Of a stretch of 7,755 nucleotides of DNA, positions 1 through 5,037 are shown one piece after another. The DNA lies in assembly GCA_947374485.1 (NCBI GenBank), contig CANCCF010000192.1:1-7755 (forward strand), read 5' to 3'. Every line of letters begins with the position of its first letter. Within the stretch, counting starts at the first letter, position 1. This DNA is from Comamonadaceae bacterium. GTDB lineage: Bacteria; Pseudomonadota; Gammaproteobacteria; Burkholderiales; Burkholderiaceae_C. A program made the translations under genes and the position numbers. Below the pieces are notes generated by a model. The model was not told the origin of the DNA. It was given only the letters and a program-made list of their open reading frames with translations, and made no database searches.

Positions 1-416
1 CAACAGGCACAGATGGCGCCCCCATTGCCAACCGGGTGGAGCCGGGCAAGCGGCCACGCTCCTCCATGTCGCCCGTGCTGGTTTTTGACAAGGCCACGGG
101 CGAGCTACTGTTGAGCGCCGGCAGCCCGGGCGGGGCGCTCATCATCCACTTCACCGCCAAAACCTTGCTGGGCGTGCTGAACTGGGGCCTGAACCCGCAG
201 CAGGCCATCAACCTGCCCAATTTCGGCACCTTGGGCGGCCCACTGGTGTTGGAGCAAGGCCGCTTCAACCCGGCCGTCGTGGCTGCCTTGCAGGCCCGTG
301 GCCACCCGGTGGTGCAAGCGCCCATGCCCAGCGGTCTGCAGGCCATTCAGCGCATCCCCGGTGGCTGGTTCGGCGGCGCAGACCCGCGCCGCGAGGGCCT
401 GGTCCTCGGGGACTAG
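1..416 (+). CDS. ggt: Gamma-glutamyltransferase, C-terminal part (5' end outside window)
   Basis: This is the last ~138 codons of a gamma-glutamyltransferase. The family is made as a precursor that cleaves itself into two subunits; it is usually periplasmic and transfers or hydrolyses the gamma-glutamyl group of glutathione and related compounds. The reading frame is open from the window edge (first full codon at 3) to TAG at 414-416. Two family signatures are visible: PGKRPRSSMSP (encoded at about 42-74), which holds the paired serines that shape the active site, and GSPGG (about 120-134), the oxyanion-hole glycines. The end, GGADPRREG, is also typical. The self-cleaving, nucleophilic Thr and any signal peptide lie upstream of the window. 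The GTG at 36 is internal and not a start. The gene lies 35 nt before dnaG on the same strand with no obvious terminator between, so read-through into dnaG is possible. Family assignment is firm; substrate preference is unknown. Confidence 0.93.
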   Translation, partial: TGTDGAPIANRVEPGKRPRSSMSPVLVFDKATGELLLSAGSPGGALIIHFTAKTLLGVLNWGLNPQQAINLPNFGTLGGPLVLEQGRFNPAVVAALQARGHPVVQAPMPSGLQAIQRIPGGWFGGADPRREGLVLGD

Positions 417-439
417 ACAAAGACGGGCCACCAGGTTGG

Positions 440-452
440 CATACTCAGGCCA
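440..452 (+). promoter_or_regulatory. Possible -10 box giving a leaderless dnaG transcript
   Basis: CATACT at 440-445 matches four of six positions of the sigma-70 -10 consensus and ends 6 nt before the dnaG ATG, so the predicted +1 falls on or next to the A at 452. A TAGACA box at 414-419 matches five of six -35 positions, but the spacer is 20 nt, which is too long for a good promoter. There is no properly spaced Shine-Dalgarno; the only purine motif (AGG, 447-449) is 2 nt from the ATG. Weak evidence, listed because it would explain the missing ribosome binding site. Confidence 0.2.
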
Positions 453-2368
453 TGGCCATTCCCCAAACCTTCATCCAGGAACTCGTCGCCCGCGCTGACG
501 TGGTGGAGATCGTTGGCCGCTATGTGCCGCTCAAAAAAGCGGGCGCCAATTTCATGGGCCTGTGCCCTTTTCACAGCGAGAAGTCGCCCTCGTTTTCGGT
601 CAGCCCCACCAAGCAGTTCTACCACTGCTTTGGCTGCGGTAAAAACGGCAACGCCATCAGCTTTTTGATGGACCACGCGGGCATGACCTTCATCGAGGCG
701 GTGAAAGACCTGGCCCAGCAATACGGCATGCAGGTGCCCGAAGAAGAGGGCTCGCCACAAGACCGCCAACGCGCCCAGGAGCAGCGCGAGAAGCAGCACA
801 CGCTGACTTCCGTGCTGGAGCAGGCCGGCGACGCCTACCGCCGGGCGCTGCGCGAGTCCGAGCGCGCCATTGCCTACTTCAAGGGCCGAGGCCTCTCGGG
901 TGAGGTGGCCAAGCAGTTTGGCCTGGGCTACGCGCCCGAGGGCTGGCGCAGCCTGGCCAGTGTGTTTCCTCACTACGACGACCCGCTGCTGGTGGAAAGC
1001 GGCCTGGTGATCAGCAACGCGGAAGAAGGAGAGGACGAAAAGCGCTACGACCGCTTCCGTGACCGCGTCATGTTCCCCATCCGCAACATCAAGGGCGAGT
1101 GCATCGGTTTTGGCGGGCGCGTGCTGGGCGACGACAAGCCCAAATACCTCAATTCGCCCGAGACGCCGGTGTTCAGCAAGGGCCGCGAACTCTATGGCCT
1201 GTTTGAAGCGAGAAGCGCTTTGCGCGAACAAGGCTATGTACTGGTCACCGAGGGCTATATGGACGTGGTGGCGCTGGCGCAGCTGGGCTTTGCCAACGCG
1301 GTAGCGACGCTGGGCACGGCCTGCACGGCGGAACACGTGCAAAAGCTGTTTCGCTTCACCGATTCGGTGGTGTTCAGCTTCGACGGTGACGGCGCCGGAA
1401 GGCGCGCGGCGCGCAAGGCATTGGACGGCGCGCTGCCCTTTGCCAGCGATGTGCGCAGCATCAAGTTTTTGTTTTTGCCCGCCGAGCACGACCCGGACAG
1501 TTTCATCCGTGCCAACGGGCGCGAGGCCTTTGCGCGCTATGTGTCAGAGGCCACGCCCTTAAGCCGCTTCCTGATCGAGTCGGCGCGCGAAGGCCTGGAT
1601 CTCCACACCGCCGAGGGCCGCGCCCACCTCTCCAGCAATGCCAAACCCCTGTGGAAGGTGATGCCCGAGGGCGCATTGAAGATGCAGCTGCTGGGCGAGA
1701 TCGCCGACCTGGTGCAGCTCACCGGGCGCGAGCTGTCCGAACTGTGGAACCCGACGGCCGCCAGCGCCAAGCCCACGCGCGATGGCCAGTGGAAAAAGGG
1801 CCAGGCCAGCTACACCAAGGGTGGCTTTTCCAAGGGTGGCGGCAATGGCTACGGGTATGGCAGCGCCTTTGGCCAGAGTCGCGGCACCAGCCGCCCGGGC
1901 GGCCGCTCGCAACCCGCCAGCCGCGCCGACCATGCCACCCGCATCCTGCTGGGCCAAAGCGCCCTGTGGGACACCCTGAGCAACGAAGACCACAGCCTGC
2001 TGTGCCATCTGGGCGAGCCGCACGGCCCTTTGCTGGCCTGGCTGGAGGCGCAAATGCACGAGCACGGTGCCCTGCCCTGGGAGGCGCTGCGCGAGCAGCT
2101 GCGCGAGCACCCCAGCGCAGATCTGGTGCTGCGTCTGATGTCCGGCCCGGCCATTCCGGTGCAGCCGGTGGAAGAGTCAGCGCCCGAACTGCGCGACCTC
2201 CTGAACCGCATGCTGGTAGATGACATCAAGGCCCAGGAAACCGAGGCCATCGAGGCCGCCAAGTCCGACCCGTCGGCCCTGCAGCGCTACAAAGCCCTGC
2301 GCGCGCGCAGGGTGGAACTCATGGCCAGCCTGGAAAAAACACAAACCGAAGGTATAATCCAAGGCTGA
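452..2368 (+). CDS. dnaG: DNA primase DnaG
   Basis: DnaG makes the short RNA primers for chromosome replication and works with the DnaB helicase at the fork. The 638-residue protein is somewhat longer than the E. coli enzyme (581). It has an N-terminal CHC2 zinc finger (C38, H41, C59, C62); a TOPRIM catalytic core with E267 in EGYMD and D311/D313 in DGDGAGRRA, close to the E. coli acidic residues E265, D309 and D311; and a C-terminal helical region (about 492-638) where the DnaB-binding domain is expected. Between core and C-terminus lies a low-complexity linker (about 440-491) rich in Gly, Lys, Arg and aromatics, which accounts for much of the extra length. The ATG at 452 gives the usual family start, MAIPQTFIQELV. 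The Shine-Dalgarno is poor. The 3' end carries a likely promoter for rpoD. Identity is certain; the start is very likely. Confidence 0.98.
   Translation: MAIPQTFIQELVARADVVEIVGRYVPLKKAGANFMGLCPFHSEKSPSFSVSPTKQFYHCFGCGKNGNAISFLMDHAGMTFIEAVKDLAQQYGMQVPEEEGSPQDRQRAQEQREKQHTLTSVLEQAGDAYRRALRESERAIAYFKGRGLSGEVAKQFGLGYAPEGWRSLASVFPHYDDPLLVESGLVISNAEEGEDEKRYDRFRDRVMFPIRNIKGECIGFGGRVLGDDKPKYLNSPETPVFSKGRELYGLFEARSALREQGYVLVTEGYMDVVALAQLGFANAVATLGTACTAEHVQKLFRFTDSVVFSFDGDGAGRRAARKALDGALPFASDVRSIKFLFLPAEHDPDSFIRANGREAFARYVSEATPLSRFLIESAREGLDLHTAEGRAHLSSNAKPLWKVMPEGALKMQLLGEIADLVQLTGRELSELWNPTAASAKPTRDGQWKKGQASYTKGGFSKGGGNGYGYGSAFGQSRGTSRPGGRSQPASRADHATRILLGQSALWDTLSNEDHSLLCHLGEPHGPLLAWLEAQMHEHGALPWEALREQLREHPSADLVLRLMSGPAIPVQPVEESAPELRDLLNRMLVDDIKAQETEAIEAAKSDPSALQRYKALRARRVELMASLEKTQTEGIIQG
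2330..2358 (+). promoter_or_regulatory. Putative sigma-70 promoter for rpoD inside the dnaG 3' end
   Basis: A perfect TATAAT sits at 2353-2358. Upstream, CTGGAA at 2330-2335 (three of six -35 positions) is 17 nt away; TGGAAA at 2331-2336 would be 16 nt away. Transcription would start at about 2365, on the dnaG stop codon, leaving a leader of about 240 nt before the rpoD ATG. Internal rpoD promoters within dnaG are known in E. coli, so the position makes sense. The perfect -10 in GC-rich coding DNA is notable; the -35 is poor. No E. coli-like sigma-32 heat-shock promoter was seen nearby. Confidence 0.55.
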
Positions 2369-2604
2369 TTCGGCAAGAGCGACAGCAACACCTCCGGTAC
2401 AGGCCACATGCAGACACCGTTCGCAGCAGGCCACCTCACCGCAAGGATTGCATTCCAAATGTTCGCCCTCACATCTTGCCGGTGGAATATCCATTCCCAC
2501 CCTGCCACCTGAGGCCGAAACTGCGTAGAACCTGCGTAATTGGCGACCCGGTTGGCGTTCGACCTGTTCGCCCGATGTTTTTTTTGATGTTCTGAGGTTT
2601 TCGC
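2369..2604 (+). other. dnaG-rpoD intergenic region, probable long rpoD mRNA leader
   Basis: No convincing gene lies in these 236 nt. If the TATAAT promoter just upstream is used, nearly all of it is rpoD 5' untranslated RNA. Structures seen: a hairpin with arms 2481-2488 and 2493-2501 (one bulged C, loop ATCC); a 5-bp GC-rich pairing of GGCGA (2542-2546) with TCGCC (2568-2572) followed by eight T (2578-2585); and a direct repeat CTGCGTA at 2521-2527 and 2532-2538, 11 nt apart. A 34-codon reading frame (2408-2512) is also open but lacks a good ribosome binding site. I recognise no known riboswitch or leader family. Confidence 0.45.
2594..2597 (+). promoter_or_regulatory. Ribosome binding site of rpoD
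   Basis: GAGG lies 7 nt before the ATG at 2605, good spacing for a Shine-Dalgarno. It supports this ATG as the start and hence the long Lys/Ala/Pro tail as a translated part of RpoD. Confidence 0.7.
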
Positions 2605-4986
2605 ATGCCCGCTCAAAAACCAGCCAAGCCAGTTCCGATCGCCGCCAAGTCTGCCACCAAGACGACCGTGAAAGCGCCCGCGAAAGCGGCTGCCAAAACG
2701 GCCCCGAAAGCGGCCGCCAAAGCGACCGCCATTGCCGACAAGAAAGCGAAACCTGTGCCCCAGTCCAAACCCGCCGCCAAACCTGCCACCAAAACAGCTG
2801 CCAAAGCCGAAGCCGCCACTGTGACCGAAGAACTGGTGGTCAAGAAAAAGCCTGGCCGCCCGCCCAAAGTCGCTGCCGAAGGCAGCGCGCCGGCCACCGG
2901 TGCCAAGCGCGGACGCAAGCCCAAGGCAGCCACGGCTGCCCCTGCCGGTGGCGGTGATGACATGGACATGTCCGACATCGAAGCCGACCTGGTGGGCGAA
3001 CCCGAAGTCGCCACCACGGCCACGGGCGAGAAGGTCAAGCCCCTGCGCATGAAGATCAGCAAGGCCAAAGAGCGCGCCTTGATGAAGGAATTCGGTCTGG
3101 ACGAGACCGTGCTGTCCGAAGAAGACATGGCCAAGCGGCGTGCCCGCCTGAAGGCCCTGATCACCCTGGGCAAGACCCGCGGCTATTTGACGCACGGCGA
3201 AATCTCCGACCACCTGCCCGACAAGCTGATCGACGCCGAAACCCTCGAAGTCGTGATCTCCATGCTCAATGACATGGGCGTGGCCGTGTACGAACAGACG
3301 CCCGATGCCGAGACCCTGTTGCTCAACAACAATGTCTCCACCGCCGCCACCGTCGAAGAAGCCGAAGAAGAAGCCGAAGCGGCCCTCTCCACCGTGGACA
3401 GCGAGTTTGGCCGCACCACCGACCCGGTGCGCATGTACATGCGCGAAATGGGCACGGTCGAGCTGCTGACCCGCGAAGGCGAAATCGAAATCGCCAAGCG
3501 CATCGAAGGCGGCCTGATGGCCATGATGGAGGCTATCAGCGCGTCGCCTGCCACCATCGCCGAAATCTTGCGCCTGGGCGAAGAAATCCGCGAAGGCAAG
3601 GTTGTCATCACCACCGTGGTGGACGGCTTCTCCAACCCCAACGAGGCCGACGACTATGTGGCCGAAGAAGATTTTGATGAGTTCGACGAAGCCGACGACG
3701 ACGACGGCAAAGGCGGCTCCAAGGCCCTGACCAAGAAGCTCGAAGAGCTGAAGAAACAGGCGCTGGAGCGCTTTGACAAGCTGCGCGAGCTGTTCGAGAA
3801 AATCCACAAGATCTATGACAAGGAGGGTTATGGCACGCCCTCTTATGTGAAGACGCAAAAGGCCTTGAGCGAAGAGCTCATGACCATCCGCTTCACCGCC
3901 AAGGCGATCGAAAAACTATGCGATATGGTGCGCGGCCAGGTGGATGATGTGCGCAAGAAAGAGCGCGAGCTGCGCCGCATCATCGTCGACAAGTGCGGCT
4001 ACCCGCAGGAGCAGTTCATTGCCGAGTTCAGCGGCCGCGACAAGCACAACCAGCCCACCCCCAGCAACCTCTTGAACCTGAAGTGGATCGAGAAGCAGGC
4101 CGCCTCCGGCAAGCCTTGGGCTGCCGTGATGGGCCGCAATATTCCGCCGGTGCAGGACATCCAGCAAAAGCTCACCGACCTGCAGTCGCAGGTGGTGGTG
4201 CCCCTGGCGCAGCTGAAAGACATCAACAAGCGCATGAACTCGGGCGAGTCGTCCAGCCGCGCGGCCAAGAAGGAAATGATCGAGGCCAATCTGCGCCTGG
4301 TGATCTCCATTGCCAAGAAGTACACCAACCGCGGCCTGCAGTTCCTGGATCTGATCCAGGAGGGAAATATTGGCTTGATGAAGGCCGTCGATAAATTTGA
4401 ATACCGCCGCGGCTACAAGTTCTCCACCTACGCCACGTGGTGGATTCGCCAGGCCATCACGCGCTCGATTGCCGACCAGGCCCGCACCATCCGCATTCCG
4501 GTGCACATGATCGAGACCATCAACAAGATGAACCGCATCAGCCGCCAGCACCTGCAGGAGTTTGGCTTCGAGCCCGATGCCTCGGTGCTTGCGGAAAAAA
4601 TGGAGATCCCGGAAGACAAGATCCGCAAGATCATGAAGATCGCCAAGGAGCCCATCTCCATGGAAACGCCCATCGGCGACGATGACGACAGCCACCTGGG
4701 TGACTTCATCGAGGACGGTGCCAACACGGCACCCATGGAAGCCGCCATGCAGGCCGGTCTGCGCGACGTGGTCAAAGACATTCTCGACAGCCTGACACCC
4801 CGCGAAGCCAAGGTGCTGCGCATGCGCTTCGGCATCGAGATGACTTCTGACCACACGCTGGAAGAAGTGGGCAAGCAGTTTGACGTCACGCGTGAGCGCA
4901 TTCGCCAGATTGAAGCCAAGGCTTTGCGCAAACTGAAACATCCGAGTCGCTCCGACAAACTGCGCAGTTTTACGGACACGCTGTAA
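2605..4986 (+). CDS. rpoD: RNA polymerase primary sigma factor RpoD (sigma-70)
   Basis: This is the housekeeping sigma factor, which directs RNA polymerase core to -35/-10 promoters. At 793 residues it is much longer than E. coli sigma-70 (613). Order: a Lys/Ala/Pro/Thr tail (1-115) with K-x-x-x repeats and two AT-hook-like stretches (KPGRPPK 82-88, KRGRKPK 101-107); region 1.1 (about 148-240); region 1.2 around DPVRMYMREMG; a non-conserved insert with an acidic run at 353-367; region 2 from about 553, including YKFSTYATWWIRQ (604-616), where W612/W613, Q616 and T619 match E. coli residues that melt and read the -10; region 3; and region 4.2, a helix-turn-helix at 751-775, where R763, E764 and R767 match the -35 readers R584, E585 and R588. 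It ends SRSDKLRSF plus a short tail. Start supported by GAGG at 2594-2597. Likely transcribed from within dnaG and with it; ends at a strong terminator. Confidence 0.99.
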   Translation: MPAQKPAKPVPIAAKSATKTTVKAPAKAAAKTAPKAAAKATAIADKKAKPVPQSKPAAKPATKTAAKAEAATVTEELVVKKKPGRPPKVAAEGSAPATGAKRGRKPKAATAAPAGGGDDMDMSDIEADLVGEPEVATTATGEKVKPLRMKISKAKERALMKEFGLDETVLSEEDMAKRRARLKALITLGKTRGYLTHGEISDHLPDKLIDAETLEVVISMLNDMGVAVYEQTPDAETLLLNNNVSTAATVEEAEEEAEAALSTVDSEFGRTTDPVRMYMREMGTVELLTREGEIEIAKRIEGGLMAMMEAISASPATIAEILRLGEEIREGKVVITTVVDGFSNPNEADDYVAEEDFDEFDEADDDDGKGGSKALTKKLEELKKQALERFDKLRELFEKIHKIYDKEGYGTPSYVKTQKALSEELMTIRFTAKAIEKLCDMVRGQVDDVRKKERELRRIIVDKCGYPQEQFIAEFSGRDKHNQPTPSNLLNLKWIEKQAASGKPWAAVMGRNIPPVQDIQQKLTDLQSQVVVPLAQLKDINKRMNSGESSSRAAKKEMIEANLRLVISIAKKYTNRGLQFLDLIQEGNIGLMKAVDKFEYRRGYKFSTYATWWIRQAITRSIADQARTIRIPVHMIETINKMNRISRQHLQEFGFEPDASVLAEKMEIPEDKIRKIMKIAKEPISMETPIGDDDDSHLGDFIEDGANTAPMEAAMQAGLRDVVKDILDSLTPREAKVLRMRFGIEMTSDHTLEEVGKQFDVTRERIRQIEAKALRKLKHPSRSDKLRSFTDTL
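2647..2814 (+). repeat. Degenerate 12-bp coding repeats giving K-x-x-x tetrapeptides in the RpoD tail
   Basis: Two blocks of tetrapeptides begin with Lys at exactly four-residue spacing: K15, 19, 23, 27, 31, 35, 39 (2647-2730) and K55, 59, 63, 67 (2767-2814). The other positions are almost all Ala, Thr or Pro. At the DNA level units such as GCCAAA and GCGAAA recur with drift. The pattern resembles histone H1-like bacterial proteins such as AlgP. This is a low-complexity coding repeat, not a mobile or CRISPR-type repeat. Confidence 0.75.
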
Positions 4987-4994
4987 TCGGAAAG

Positions 4995-5022
4995 CAAAGT
5001 GGGCAAGAGGCCCACTTTGTTA
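4995..5022 (+). terminator. Intrinsic terminator of rpoD
   Basis: A perfect 10-bp stem (CAAAGTGGGC at 4995-5004 with GCCCACTTTG at 5010-5019) closes a 5-nt AAGAG loop, 8 nt after the rpoD stop. A short T-rich stretch (TTTGTTATT) overlaps and follows the 3' arm. The U-tract is interrupted, so efficiency may be moderate. Because the arms are symmetric it could fold on either strand, but the only gene ending here is rpoD. Confidence 0.85.
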
Positions 5023-5024
5023 TT

Positions 5025-5028
5025 GAGG
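5025..5028 (+). promoter_or_regulatory. Ribosome binding site that decides the TTG start of the pabB-pabC fusion
   Basis: GAGG (within TTGAGG) lies 9 nt before the TTG at 5038 and only 5 nt after the rpoD terminator stem. It favours TTG 5038 over the in-frame GTG at 4999, which is buried in the 5' arm of the terminator. Confidence 0.5.
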
Positions 5029-5037
5029 CCCCCCATT

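Noticed and set aside
413..1489. Long minus-strand open frame (358 codons) opposite dnaG
   Set aside because: It lies antisense to the certain dnaG gene; the protein is compositionally odd (His/Val/Ala/Leu-rich) with no recognisable domain, as expected for a shadow frame in GC-rich DNA.
2521..2538. CTGCGTA direct repeat, 11 nt apart, in the rpoD leader
   Set aside because: Only two 7-mers with no further symmetry and no fit to a known site; kept as a note in the leader entry.
2287..3858. Very long minus-strand open frame (523 codons) opposite the rpoD 5' half
   Set aside because: A shadow of rpoD: Gly/Phe/His-rich low-complexity sequence mirroring the Ala/Lys-rich tail and acidic stretches on the other strand; no domain.
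3916..4941. Minus-strand open frame (341 codons) opposite the rpoD 3' half
   Set aside because: It overlaps the most conserved sigma regions 2 to 4 on the plus strand and shows no domain of its own.
4999..5037. GTG 4999 as start of the pabB-pabC fusion
   Set aside because: It lies inside the 5' arm of the rpoD terminator and adds 13 residues I do not expect in PabB; TTG 5038 has a GAGG 9 nt upstream. Not fully excluded.
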